Positions 21,568 to 31,194 of a stretch of DNA of 64,000 nucleotides are shown in pieces. This DNA comes from Staphylococcus saccharolyticus (GTDB lineage Bacteria > Bacillota > Bacilli > Staphylococcales > Staphylococcaceae): positions 1,302,001-1,366,000 of the forward strand of contig NZ_UHDZ01000001.1 in assembly GCF_900458815.1 (NCBI RefSeq), read 5' to 3'. Within the stretch, counting starts at the first letter, position 1. Each line of letters starts with the position of its first letter. The notes beneath the pieces are model-generated. The model did not search any database. It was not told where the DNA came from and worked only from the letters and a program-made list of their open reading frames with translations. The translations under genes were made by a program, and so were the position numbers.

Positions 21568-22704
21568 GTGTTTCAATTATTAACAGTATGTCCAATGGGA
21601 TTAGAAGCAGTAGTTGCAAAGGAAATACAAGAACTTGGCTATGACACTCACGTCGAGAACGGACGCATTTTCTTTGAAGGTGATGAAACTACAATCGTTA
21701 AATGTAATTTATGGTTGCGCACAGCTAACAGAATTAAAATTGTAATGGGTCGCTTTGATGCAAAATCATTTGATGAGTTATTTGAACAAACAAAAGTATT
21801 GCCTTGGGAAACGATTATTGATAAAGAAGACTATTTTCCAGTTCAAGGGCGTAGTGTTAAATCAACACTTCATAGCGTACCTGATTGCCAGGCGATTACT
21901 AAAAAAGCGATAGTAGAACGATTAAAACATGCTTATCAAGAAACAGGATGGTTAAATGAAACAGGTGCCAAGTATCCAGTTGAAGTAGCAATACATAAAG
22001 ATAATGTTCTACTTACAATTGATACATCAGGTTCTGGTTTAAATAAACGTGGTTACCGTCTAGCTCAAGGTGAAGCTCCAATTAAAGAAACTTTGGCGGC
22101 AAGTTTAATACGTTTAGCAAATTGGAAAGGTGATACACCTCTTATCGATCCATTTTGTGGCTCGGGGACGATTGCGATTGAGGCGTGTTTAATTGCACAA
22201 AACATTGCACCAGGCTTCAATAGAGAGTTTGTGTCAGAAGAGTGGAATATAATGCCTCCGAATATTTATGACCGATTAAGAGACGAAGCTGACCAAATGG
22301 CTAATTATGATAAAGAAATTGAAGTATATGCATCCGATATCGATCCAGAAATGGTTGATATTGCTAAGCGTAATGCTGAAGAAGTAGGGCTTAGCGACAT
22401 TATTCAATTTGGCATCAAGGATGTAAACACATTAACCATCGATAAAGAAGAACCTGTAGCGCTGGTAGGAAATCCTCCATATGGTGAACGTATCGGCGAC
22501 CGTGACGAAGTAGAAGAAATGTACCGCTACATCGGAACTTTAATGAAACAACATCCATTTTTATCTGCTTATATTTTAACAAGTAATAAAGAATTTGAAT
22601 ATTTAGTTAATCGTAAAGCGACTAAACGTCGTAAACTATTTAATGGTTATATTGAATGTACGTATTATCAATATTGGGGCAAAAAACCTAATTTTAAAAA
22701 ATAA
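21568..22704 (+). CDS. THUMP-domain class I rRNA methyltransferase (YpsC/RlmL type)
   Basis: 378 residues. N-terminal THUMP RNA-binding domain (about 45-160), then a Rossmann SAM-binding domain with DPFCGSGTIAIEA near 193 and the N6-adenine/guanine-type catalytic motif NPPYGER near 305. By family it methylates a 23S rRNA guanine (the N-terminal half of E. coli RlmL does m2G2445), but the exact site cannot be read here. Start GTG 21568 is supported by AAAGGAG 11 bases upstream. Intact. Confidence 0.88.
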   Translation: MFQLLTVCPMGLEAVVAKEIQELGYDTHVENGRIFFEGDETTIVKCNLWLRTANRIKIVMGRFDAKSFDELFEQTKVLPWETIIDKEDYFPVQGRSVKSTLHSVPDCQAITKKAIVERLKHAYQETGWLNETGAKYPVEVAIHKDNVLLTIDTSGSGLNKRGYRLAQGEAPIKETLAASLIRLANWKGDTPLIDPFCGSGTIAIEACLIAQNIAPGFNREFVSEEWNIMPPNIYDRLRDEADQMANYDKEIEVYASDIDPEMVDIAKRNAEEVGLSDIIQFGIKDVNTLTIDKEEPVALVGNPPYGERIGDRDEVEEMYRYIGTLMKQHPFLSAYILTSNKEFEYLVNRKATKRRKLFNGYIECTYYQYWGKKPNFKK

Positions 22705-22762
22705 GTTTTACATTTTATAAAATATGTGTAATTATAGTAATTGATAAAGTACGATTCATTCG

Positions 22763-22804
22763 CACTCTTATCTTGACTGTAGTACAGTTGAGTAGGAGTG
22801 TTTT
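22763..22804 (+). terminator. Terminator after the methyltransferase
   Basis: CACTC and GAGTG flank an inner ACTG/CAGT stem, forming one long imperfect hairpin, followed by TTTT. Confidence 0.65.
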
Positions 22805-22870
22805 AATTTATTAATCATTAACCATATATTTAAAATGTACAATTTGTTAAATAGAGAGAGGATTTTAAAT

Positions 22871-23509
22871 ATGAAGACTGTTTTGATTATTGGAGCAAAT
22901 GGTAGAGTATCTATCCAAGCTACTAAAATATTTCTAGAAAACTCAAGATTTAACGTTGACCTATTCTTAAGAAATGCTCATCGTATCCCTGATTACGCTT
23001 CTAATCGAGTTAAAGTTTTTGAGGGAGACGCAAAAAATGCTGAAGACCTTGAAAAAGCTTTAGATCAAGTTGACGTAGTATTCGCAAGTTTATCAGGATC
23101 ATTAGATAAACAAGCTGAAACAATTGTCAAAGCAATGGATAATAAAAACGTTAAAAGACTTATCTTTGTTGCAGCACCTGGTATTTATGACGAACTACCA
23201 GAACCATTCAATGAGTGGAACAAAGAACAATTTGGTAAAAAATTAAATCTATATCGTAAAGCTTCTGACATTATTGAAAGCTCAGATTTAGATTACACAA
23301 TTATTCGTCCAGGTTGTCTCACTGATAAGAATGAAAATGTATTTGAAATTACAACTAAAAATGAAACATTTAAAGGAACTGAAGTTTCTAGAAAAAGTGT
23401 GGCTTCACTTGCCGTTCAAATTGCTAAAAATCCAGAACTTCATTCCAAAGAAAATATTGGAGTTAATAAACCAGGGACAGAAGGCGATAAACCAGCTTGG
23501 TTTAACTGA
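22871..23509 (+). CDS. NAD(P)-binding SDR-like protein
   Basis: 212-residue atypical short-chain-dehydrogenase/NmrA-like protein. N-terminal Rossmann motif IIGANGRVSIQATKIF near residue 6 (GxxGxxx pattern), VFEGDAKN near 50, and the DYTIIRPGCL motif near 145 typical of the YwnB/NAD(P)H-binding group. Start ATG 22871 is preceded by AGAGAGG; an ATG at 22835 in frame lacks a ribosome site. No catalytic Tyr-x-x-x-Lys seen with certainty, so it may be a sensor rather than an enzyme. Monocistronic, between two terminators. Confidence 0.8.
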   Translation: MKTVLIIGANGRVSIQATKIFLENSRFNVDLFLRNAHRIPDYASNRVKVFEGDAKNAEDLEKALDQVDVVFASLSGSLDKQAETIVKAMDNKNVKRLIFVAAPGIYDELPEPFNEWNKEQFGKKLNLYRKASDIIESSDLDYTIIRPGCLTDKNENVFEITTKNETFKGTEVSRKSVASLAVQIAKNPELHSKENIGVNKPGTEGDKPAWFN

Positions 23510-23580
23510 ATTAACTTATAAAATAGCATAAGTTTTAAAGTTTTGATATACTAAAATTCAATACAACTTAACTTTTAAAA

Positions 23581-23616
23581 AATAAGGCAAGTCATTATGA
23601 CTGCCTTATTTTTTTA
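23581..23616 (+). terminator. Rho-independent terminator
   Basis: AATAAGGCA...TGCCTTATT hairpin followed by a run of T. Confidence 0.85.
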
Positions 23617-23752
23617 TTTTCAACAATGTATATCGTAAAATAAGATATATAGAACTTATCTCAATGCAAGGGGAAAGTATTCTTTAATACATAAATGTAA
23701 AAGATGTAATATTAATTATCTTTTTGCAATTGAATCGAAGGGGCATACATAA

Positions 23753-26700
23753 ATGGCAAATAAAGATCAATTAGATATTTTATATAAATTAAAAAAAGAA
23801 GTCGAAAAATCAAACAATACTATTTTAGTAAACACAATTAATCAAGTCATAAAAAAAGTTTATTTAAATCAATATACCGCTTCATTTGTAGGACACTTTT
23901 CAGCAGGAAAATCTACACTCATAAATTTATTATTAGAACAAGATATTTTACCGACTTCTCCTGTACCTACTACAAGTAACACGGCTATAGTGTCAGTAGC
24001 AGAAGAACCAGGGATTATTGCTAATTTACCACACCAACAATATACAAAATTAAAGACATATGACAATGTTAAGCAAATGAATCGACAAAATATGGATGTT
24101 GAATCGGTAGAAATTAACTTTCAATCTGGTAAGTTTAATCAAGGGTTTACACTCCAAGACACTCCAGGGGTAGATTCAAATGTTGCGACCCATCAATCAA
24201 CTACAAAGCAGTTTATGTATACGAGTAATATGATGTTCTACACTGTTGATTATAACCACGTGCAATCTGCATTAAATTTCAAATTTATGAAACGTATCAA
24301 TGACGTTGGTATCCCCATTGTATTTGTGATTAATCAGATAGATAAACATAATGAAGAGGAAATTTCTTTTGAGACATTTAAATCTCGCGTAGAAAAATAT
24401 ATTAAAGATTTGAATATCAAACTCGAACATACGTATTACGTTTCTAAATTTGAACATCCTAAAAATGAATTACACGAACTTTCTGATTTTCTAGTTTCAA
24501 TAGACCTTCATCGCGAATCTATTGAAGACTATGTCAATCGCACAGTAAACTTTATTACTGATGGACAACTGGCATACATCCAAAATGAATTACAAGATAT
24601 TCTTGATACTTTAGATATAGAAAAAGATTATTTTGAAGAAGCCTATATCAAATTCCAACAAAATCAAGAAGTGAGCGAAGAGGCAAAACTTCTCAATGAT
24701 TCTGAGAAACTGTTAAATTATTTAAATCAAAAGCGTAAAGACATATTAGAGAATGCTTATATTATGACTTATGATATGAGAGAATCATTGCATTCTTATT
24801 TAGAAAGTCAATCAGCTGATTTTAAAGTAGGTGGACTTTTTAATAAGAAAAAGAAAAAAGAAGAAACACAGGTGCAACGTTTAAATAAAGCGACAACTGA
24901 ACTTCAAGACAAAGTCAATCAGCAAATTCGTCAACCACTTCGTGAAGACATGTCATTCTTAACGCGATTTATCAATAATAAACACGTTAATGAACACATC
25001 TTAAATCAAGATTATGTCATCGATTCATCGTTAATTTCTAATCTCTATCAACCACAAACAAGTATTAGTAATACATATGTACTCACATTTTCAGATAAAG
25101 TGGTTAAGGCGTTAAATAAAATGATAGAGCATCAATCCAACCCGTTGTTTAAAGAAGTTATACAACATGCTGAAGCTAAAGAAATTGCTGCAGATGAAGA
25201 TGAAGACAGACAAATATATGAAAGGTTTATTGAATTAAGACAGTTAAGAGAATCTCTTACTACTCATAATTATCAACACTACTATATTCATTTAGACGAT
25301 TCTTTAGATAAACTCATCGGTAGAACTGAGGTGAACTATAGACTCAAACAAGAAAATTCCACTGCATATTACCAAATGCATCAACAGAAAGATCAAGAAA
25401 AAGTTGTGACAACTAAACAAGTTGATATCCAAAATGCACTAAAAATAGTGGAAGATGTACCATTATTTGAATGCGCGAAAAAAGATATTCAAGATACTAT
25501 TCAAAGACTTAATCAGAAAGTTACTAAAATTGGAGTGTTCGGTACCTTCAGTGCTGGTAAAAGTAGTCTAATCAATGCGCTAATTGGTAATCAATATTTA
25601 GTAAGCTCGCCAAATCCAACCACTGCCGCAACGACAGAATTGTCATATGGTAATCACATTGAAATTACTTTAAAATCAGAAGACCAACTCCTTGAAGAAG
25701 TAAATCGAGTATTAGAATTCTATGACATCTCTTTTAATTCTTTAGAAGAGTTTATTCATAGTGATTTTAAAAAATTAAAATCACAACTTGAAAAGAATCA
25801 ACTCGCCTTTATTAGCGCGATAGAACAACACTATAAAACGTATATAGATATGCTTCATCAAGGTATTGTTCATTCAGTTTCTCAAGAAGATGTTAAAAAA
25901 TGGAGTGACGAAGATGAATATGCAACATTTATTAAAACGGTACATTTTAAACTTCCTTTAGATTGGTTAAAAGGAAAAATTATCGTAGATTCTCTCGGAC
26001 TTCATTCAAATAATCAACGTCATACAAATGAAACCGAACAAATTTTAACTTCATCAGACCTTATTTTATATGTGAGTTACTTTAATCATTCATTTACAGA
26101 TAATGACAAAGCATTTATTGAACATATGAAAGACATGAATCAATTAAACGAGAATCAAGCTTTTAAAATGGTCATTAATGCAGTTGATTTAGCTGAAAAT
26201 GAGGAAGATTTAAATGCTGTAAAAGATTATGTTGCAGATGCTCTAAGTCAAGTCAATCTTCAATCTGAAATTTACGGTGTTTCAAGTAAAAGGGCACTCA
26301 AAGAAGAAGATCAAGGTATCAACCAACTACGTCATCGTGTCCAACACTTTGCAGACGTTGAATCTAAAATCATTTTAGAACAGCAAATGATATACCAACT
26401 TGAACAAATGAATGTATCATACAAAGAAATGATTGAAGAATTTCATCATAATAAAGATCAAATACGTCAGAGACAACAAAAGTTATCTCAGTACAAAAAT
26501 CGAGAACGCTTAGATTCTCAAACGATTGACATTACATCACAGCACACTATAAATGAAGTTGATGAACAAATTTACCATCTTAATGAACGTTTAAAAATAC
26601 AACTTCTGGATGAAGTTAAATCTGTATATAATAGTCAAATGACACAAAACAACGATTTTAATGAAGAAAAAAAATTATCTACAAAGACATACCTTGATCA

Positions 26701-27193
26701 GATTCATCAAAGATTGTACTTAGAACAATCATTAATCACAGAAAGAATTAAAAAATATTTTAATTCACAACTTAGTGAACAAGTTGCGCCAACTATTAAG
26801 AAATTAAATGAACTACACATTATAGTCAATGCTGGCTTTGATGTAAAACCGCCAATAAATGAAACGCCTTATTTAAGAATTGATTTAAATGAAATGGGTC
26901 AAGCATTACCAAAGCAATTAACTAAACATAAAATATTAAACCCAAATGCTCAAAAAGACATACAAGAACAGATATCACAATCAACACTAAAATTATTACA
27001 AAACAATTTAAGCGAATTAAGACAGCATCTTGATAATGATGTTAAAGAAATGGCTCAACAAGCTGCGCAACAATTTAAACAATTGGAAGAAACCATTCAA
27101 GCACAAATTGATGAATTACTGTTATTTAAATTAGATGATACACTCATCCAACAACTTGAAACTAAAACAATACAATTAGATAATATTCTATAA
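23753..27193 (+). CDS. Double-GTPase bacterial dynamin-like protein (DynA type)
   Basis: 1146-residue protein with two dynamin GTPase units in one chain. First unit: P-loop GHFSAGKST near residue 47, DTPG near 138, and NQID near 191. Second unit: GTFSAGKSS near 598, DSLG near 746, and NAVD near 806. The rest is helical/coiled coil with Gln/Lys-rich stretches. The tandem layout matches B. subtilis DynA, which remodels and fuses membranes and protects against phage and pore-forming damage; that role here is by family. The P-loops and DxxG motifs are kept in both halves. Followed 20 bases later by the exonuclease gene, also the DynA (ypbR)-ypcP order. Confidence 0.9.
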   Translation: MANKDQLDILYKLKKEVEKSNNTILVNTINQVIKKVYLNQYTASFVGHFSAGKSTLINLLLEQDILPTSPVPTTSNTAIVSVAEEPGIIANLPHQQYTKLKTYDNVKQMNRQNMDVESVEINFQSGKFNQGFTLQDTPGVDSNVATHQSTTKQFMYTSNMMFYTVDYNHVQSALNFKFMKRINDVGIPIVFVINQIDKHNEEEISFETFKSRVEKYIKDLNIKLEHTYYVSKFEHPKNELHELSDFLVSIDLHRESIEDYVNRTVNFITDGQLAYIQNELQDILDTLDIEKDYFEEAYIKFQQNQEVSEEAKLLNDSEKLLNYLNQKRKDILENAYIMTYDMRESLHSYLESQSADFKVGGLFNKKKKKEETQVQRLNKATTELQDKVNQQIRQPLREDMSFLTRFINNKHVNEHILNQDYVIDSSLISNLYQPQTSISNTYVLTFSDKVVKALNKMIEHQSNPLFKEVIQHAEAKEIAADEDEDRQIYERFIELRQLRESLTTHNYQHYYIHLDDSLDKLIGRTEVNYRLKQENSTAYYQMHQQKDQEKVVTTKQVDIQNALKIVEDVPLFECAKKDIQDTIQRLNQKVTKIGVFGTFSAGKSSLINALIGNQYLVSSPNPTTAATTELSYGNHIEITLKSEDQLLEEVNRVLEFYDISFNSLEEFIHSDFKKLKSQLEKNQLAFISAIEQHYKTYIDMLHQGIVHSVSQEDVKKWSDEDEYATFIKTVHFKLPLDWLKGKIIVDSLGLHSNNQRHTNETEQILTSSDLILYVSYFNHSFTDNDKAFIEHMKDMNQLNENQAFKMVINAVDLAENEEDLNAVKDYVADALSQVNLQSEIYGVSSKRALKEEDQGINQLRHRVQHFADVESKIILEQQMIYQLEQMNVSYKEMIEEFHHNKDQIRQRQQKLSQYKNRERLDSQTIDITSQHTINEVDEQIYHLNERLKIQLLDEVKSVYNSQMTQNNDFNEEKKLSTKTYLDQIHQRLYLEQSLITERIKKYFNSQLSEQVAPTIKKLNELHIIVNAGFDVKPPINETPYLRIDLNEMGQALPKQLTKHKILNPNAQKDIQEQISQSTLKLLQNNLSELRQHLDNDVKEMAQQAAQQFKQLEETIQAQIDELLLFKLDDTLIQQLETKTIQLDNIL

Positions 27194-27213
27194 GAAGAAA
27201 GAGGGATTTAAGA

Positions 27214-28092
27214 ATGACTCAGAGAGTCTTACTTGTCGATGGAATGGCGTTATTATTTAGACATTTTTATGCGACAAGCTTACACAATCAATTTATGTAT
27301 AATTCAGAGGGGGTTCCTACAAATGGCATTCAAGGATTTGTCAGACATGTTTTTAGTGCTATTAAAGAAATTCATCCAACACATATTGCAGTTTGTTGGG
27401 ACATGGGACAAGAAACATTTCGAAATGAAATGTTTGATGGCTACAAACAAAATCGACCAACCCCACCAGCAGAATTAATCCCTCAATTCGATTACGTCAA
27501 AGAAATTTCACAACACTTTGGCTTTGTAAATGTGGGTGTTGTAAACTACGAAGCTGATGATGTGATTGGTAGTCTTGCACAAACTTATTCACAACAAAAT
27601 GAAGTCTTTATCATTACAGGAGACAGAGACATTCTACAATGTATTAATACAAATGTTGAAGTCTGGCTGACTAAGAAAGGATTTAATATTTATAACCGTT
27701 ATACTTTAGATCGTTTCAAAGAGGAATATGGCATAGAACCGAAACAACTCATCGATGTAAAAGCATTAATGGGGGACTCCGCTGATGGTTACCCAGGTGT
27801 AAGAGGAATCGGTGAAAAGACCGCTATCAAACTAATACAAAATCATCAAAGCGTTGAAAATGTCATCGAAAATATCTCAACACTTACATCATTACAACAA
27901 AAGAAAATTAACAATAACATTCACAACCTTCATTTATCCAAATCTTTAGCAGAAATCTACACACGGGTTCCAATTGAAACCGAGCAGCTCTTTAAAGATA
28001 TGGAATACGCGCATACACTAAACGATATTTTATCCATTTGCAATGAACATGAGTTATACATTTCAGGAAAATATTTAGCTAGTAACTTTTAA
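27214..28092 (+). CDS. 5'-3' exonuclease (YpcP/ExnI type)
   Basis: Stand-alone flap/5'-3' exonuclease related to the N-terminal domain of DNA polymerase I; 292 residues. Metal-binding motifs: VDGMALLFRHFYA near residue 7, YEADDVIG near 112, TGDRDILQ near 134; helix-hairpin-helix GVRGIGEKTAIKL near 195. Expected role in RNA-primer removal and repair. Start ATG 27214 has AAGAGGG upstream. A terminator follows directly. Confidence 0.92.
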   Translation: MTQRVLLVDGMALLFRHFYATSLHNQFMYNSEGVPTNGIQGFVRHVFSAIKEIHPTHIAVCWDMGQETFRNEMFDGYKQNRPTPPAELIPQFDYVKEISQHFGFVNVGVVNYEADDVIGSLAQTYSQQNEVFIITGDRDILQCINTNVEVWLTKKGFNIYNRYTLDRFKEEYGIEPKQLIDVKALMGDSADGYPGVRGIGEKTAIKLIQNHQSVENVIENISTLTSLQQKKINNNIHNLHLSKSLAEIYTRVPIETEQLFKDMEYAHTLNDILSICNEHELYISGKYLASNF

Positions 28093-28096
28093 TAAT

Positions 28097-28142
28097 AAAC
28101 CATTTTATGAACTCTTTTCGAGTTGATGGAATGGTTTTTGTT
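28097..28142 (+). terminator. Terminator after the exonuclease
   Basis: AAACCATT...AATGGTTT with an inner GAACTC/GAGTT stem, followed by a T-rich stretch. Confidence 0.75.
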
Positions 28143-28228
28143 TTATAATTTTTTAGGCAATTCACTCCAAAATTATATTATTGTTTAGAACAAATAAATT
28201 GTTGTTCAAAATTCTATTGTGATAAATG

Positions 28229-28271
28229 AAGAGCATGCCGTTATGATTTTTGGGTCATCTGCTCTTTTTTA
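28229..28271 (+). terminator. Second hairpin upstream of the insertion sequence
   Basis: AAGAGCA pairs with TGCTCTT, with an inner TATGA/TCAT pairing, followed by a T run. It could end a transcript of either an old neighbour or the exonuclease. Confidence 0.55.
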
Positions 28272-28374
28272 TTGAGCAAATTTCAAATGGTATCAATTCA
28301 TTGTCAAAAATTATCGTAATGACACAAACATAATTTTTAAATCACATCAAACAACAAAGACAAAACATCAAGAA

Positions 28375-28390
28375 GGTTCTGTTGCAAAGT
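28375..28390 (+). repeat. Left terminal inverted repeat of the IS
   Basis: GGTTCTGTTGCAAAGT; exact inverse copy at 29153-29168. Confidence 0.95.
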
Positions 28391-28432
28391 TAATTTTATA
28401 GTATAATTTTAACAAAAAAAGGAGCCTTCTCT

Positions 28433-29107
28433 ATGAATTATTTTAGATATAAGAAATTTAATAAAGACGTAATCACTGTAGCCGTTGGCTACTACCTAAG
28501 ATACGCACTTAGTTATCGTGATATATCTGAAATATTAAGCAAACGTGGTGTTAACGTTCATCATTCAACGATCTACCGTTGGGTTCAAGAATATGCTCCT
28601 ATTTTGTATCAAATTTGGAAGAAAAAGCATAAAAAAGCCTATTATAAATGGCGTGTTGATGAGACATACATCAAAATAAAAGGAAAATGGTGCTATTTAT
28701 ATCGTGCAATTGATACAGATGGTCATACATTAGATATTTGGTTACATAACAAACAAGATAATCATTCAGCATATGCGTTTATTAAATGACTTATTAAACA
28801 ATTTGGTAAGCCTCGAATGATGATTACCGACCAGGCACCTTCAACGAAGGTGGCAATGTCTAAATTGATTAAAAATTTTAAACTTAATCCTAACTGTCAT
28901 TGTACCTCTAAATATCTTAATAACCTCATTGAGCAAGATCACCGTCATATTAAAATGAGAAAGACAAGGTATCAAAGTATCAATACGGCAAAGAATACTT
29001 TAAAAGGTATTGAATGTATTTACGGTCTATATAAAAAGAACCGTAGGTCTCTTCAGATCTACGGGTTTTCGCCGTGCTACGAAATTAGTCACATGTTGGT
29101 CAGTTAA
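28433..29107 (+). pseudogene. tnp: IS6-family (IS431-type) transposase with nonsense codon
   Basis: A single frame of about 224 codons, the family length, interrupted by TGA at 28787-28789 after AYAFIK, where active copies have Arg (CGA to TGA). Upstream part: helix-turn-helix YRDISEILSKRGV and the first catalytic Asp in VDETYIKIKG. Downstream part, same frame: second Asp in ITDQAPS and Glu in NNLIEQDHRH, so all three DDE residues are still encoded. The element would need readthrough or a partner transposase to move. Confidence 0.93.
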
Positions 29108-29152
29108 GAGAATACTACCATGTTAAAATGATAATTAGTTATATTTTTTTTG

Positions 29153-29168
29153 ACTTTGCAACAGAACC
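29153..29168 (-). repeat. Right terminal inverted repeat of the IS
   Basis: Inverse complement of 28375-28390, identical over 16 bases. Confidence 0.95.
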
Positions 29169-29190
29169 CTTTAATTACCATTTAAAAACT

Positions 29191-29586
29191 TCACTTTTTA
29201 GTTAATTGATATAATGCTTGTTGTGCAAGTTGGTTGGCCTCTTTATTTTGATTTCGTGGAAGCCATTTAACGAACATCAACTCGAAACTTTGTTCCAAAA
29301 TTTTGATATTATCAAAATAAGGTTTAAATTTCAGATTTTTAACATTTCCTCTATTAATACTATCCTCAATTAACTTAGAATCTGTGTAAAGTAAAGCGTT
29401 GGGTACTTGAAGTTCTCTGGCATGTTCCAATGCATGTAACATTGCAGCCCACTCAGCACTGTGATTATCCCTCTCTCCTAAGTCATGTGTAAACACATGT
29501 CGTTCTGATTCTTCTTTCACAACAACCGCACATGCGCTACGACCTGGATTACCTTTAGTAGCAGCATCAAAAAATACTTTTGCCAT
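29191..29586 (-). CDS. RNase HI-like protein
   Basis: 131 residues from the ATG at 29584-29586, with GAGGGTG 8 bases upstream on the minus strand; a longer in-frame start at 29631 has no such site. RNase H fold with FDAATKGNPG near residue 6 (first Asp), AEWAAMLHALEHA near 46 (Glu), and YTDSKLI near 66 (Asp). It cleaves RNA in RNA:DNA hybrids by family; several Staphylococcus strains carry this short RnhA-like protein beside true RNases HII/HIII. The IS lies 22 bases past its stop. Confidence 0.88.
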   Translation of the reverse strand: MAKVFFDAATKGNPGRSACAVVVKEESERHVFTHDLGERDNHSAEWAAMLHALEHARELQVPNALLYTDSKLIEDSINRGNVKNLKFKPYFDNIKILEQSFELMFVKWLPRNQNKEANQLAQQALYQLTKK

Positions 29587-30157
29587 CTTACTTACACCCT
29601 CGTTCAAATTAATATACTCATATTGTAGCAAAACTTAAAACGATTACGTAAACAAATATGATTAATCATGTTAATTCATTTAACGATAAATATAAAATCA
29701 AATACTAATCCAACAATTTATTATAGCTCTGTACTAAATTAGATTGATGGGAATTTAAAAATTTATTAGTACATAATATTGTGTTTAGTATAAAAAATGA
29801 AGCAATAATCTCCATATTTATATGTAAGAAAATCAATAAAAATAAAATAATATACCTATAAAATCATTTTTGTAAATGGTATTATTTTTATAAATATTTG
29901 ATATATTTTAAAAAAGAAGTTGATTAATAATAAAATCATTATAAAAACCTTCAAAAACATGTTGACGATTATATTAACTATTTCTTGGATCTAAGAACTA
30001 AAAGTTCCATGAAAATTTAGTTTTTTTGCCTTTAGTTAAGTATACTACTTACTATATTTGACATAATATTTTCTATCTCTATTATTTCTTTAATAATTCA
30101 ATTTGTTACTTTGGTTATATTACCTATACTGGTCACTAAAAAAGAGGTAAAAAACTG
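29587..30157. other. Gene-free AT-rich stretch
   Basis: About 570 very AT-rich bases. I see no complete ORF, RNA gene or convincing repeat. It marks the left junction of the accessory island holding the type VII effector remnants. Confidence 0.6.
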
Positions 30158-30297
30158 TTGAACTATAACAAAAAGAAATATCTTATACTCACCAAAAAAC
30201 GATGATTGTAATAATACCATTTCTTGTATATTGTTTAGTTCTATTTTTTATATTTAACATAACGATTTATTGTGCTAACTCATCTGTGACTTATTAA
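30158..30297 (+). pseudogene. Remnant of a small membrane-protein gene
   Basis: TTG 30158, preceded by AGAGGT, reads MNYNKKKYLILTKK and then hits TGA. One base over, ATG 30202 continues as a hydrophobic segment (IVIIPFLVYCLVLFFIFNI) ending at TAA 30295. Together these look like the cytoplasmic lead and first membrane span of a lost protein. I do not recognise the family. Confidence 0.4.
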
Positions 30298-30408
30298 GCG
30301 TAGGTAAAATCTAATTTATTAAATTGTGCAACAACTGTATCAACCTTAAAGTAACTTAGAAACGAATGTACATTATCATACAAATTAAAAAGGTAAGGAT
30401 GTGAAGTA

Positions 30409-31194
30409 ATGCGTCATTCAACGAAACTAAAGCTAGGTGTAGGTTTGATTATACTCATTATATTTATTGGAGGTTGCGTCATTATGACAAAAGAAAATAA
30501 TCGAAACGCTCAAATTAAGAATACATTTAATAAAACTTTAAGCTTGTATCCAACCAAAAATCTCGAAGATTTTTATGATAAAGAAGGCTTTAGAGATCAA
30601 GAATTTGATAAAGACGATAACGGCACTTGGATAATCAATTCTGAAATGACTATTAAACCAAGAGACAAGAATATGAAAACTAGAGGGATGGGTGGTCTAT
30701 ATAAATCGCAATACAAGAACAACAAAAGGTAATTTTATTATTAAAGAAATAACAGAGGACAGTAAAAGATATTCACATAGTAAAGTTAAAAAATAACCAG
30801 TCAAAATGGAACATAATCGAATTATCCCAACGAAGCCCATACCGGATGATAAGTTAAAAAAAGAAATTAAAAACTTTAAGTTTTTATACAATATGGCAAT
30901 TTTAAAGATTTTAATCATTATAGAAATGGTGATATTTCTTACAATCCTAATGTGCCAAGTTATTCCGCAAAGTATCAATTGAGTAATAATGATTATAATG
31001 TACAACAGTTAAGAAAGCGATATATTATCCCAACGAAACAAGCTCCGAAACTTTTGTTGAAAGGTGACGACGATTTAAAAGGATCATCTGTAGGATCTAA
31101 AAATCTAGAATATACCTTTGTAGAAAATCATGAAGAAAATATTTATTTTTCAGATGCAGTAGAATTTACTCCAAGTGAGGATAATGAATCATGA
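30409..31194 (+). pseudogene. Tandem-type (Lpl/Csa1, DUF576) lipoprotein, broken
   Basis: ATG 30409 with AAGGATGTGAAG before it. Signal peptide with lipobox FIGGC at about residue 23, so a membrane-anchored surface lipoprotein. After TTRGMG-like residues the frame shifts near 30705, continues ([16 protein letters not shown]), meets TAA after SKVKK near 30795, continues ([18 protein letters not shown]), shifts again near 30885, and ends normally (LKGSSVG...[16 protein letters not shown]). At least two frameshifts and one nonsense codon. Members are encoded in tandem arrays in Staphylococcus, and some serve as immunity or accessory lipoproteins for the TslA lipase. Its stop overlaps the next start (ATGA). 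Confidence 0.88.

Larger units (their letters stand above)
28375..29168 (+). mobile_element. IS431/IS257-like insertion sequence (IS6 family)
   Basis: A 794-base element bounded by perfect 16-base inverted repeats: GGTTCTGTTGCAAAGT at 28375-28390 and its complement at 29153-29168. It contains one transposase frame with a stop codon inside. The size and termini match IS431/IS257. The 8 bases before (ATCAAGAA) and after (CTTTAATT) differ, so no target duplication remains. It sits between the exonuclease gene and the 3' end of the RNase H gene, which it almost touches (22 bases). Confidence 0.95.

Noticed and set aside
28433..29107. Two separate small transposase genes
   Set aside because: The two halves are in one frame and together give the standard IS431 transposase length with a single TGA between them.
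30697..31005. Minus-strand ORF of 102 codons rich in Ile/Leu
   Set aside because: Antisense of the broken lipoprotein gene; low-complexity hydrophobic composition comes from A/T-rich lysine-coding DNA on the other strand.
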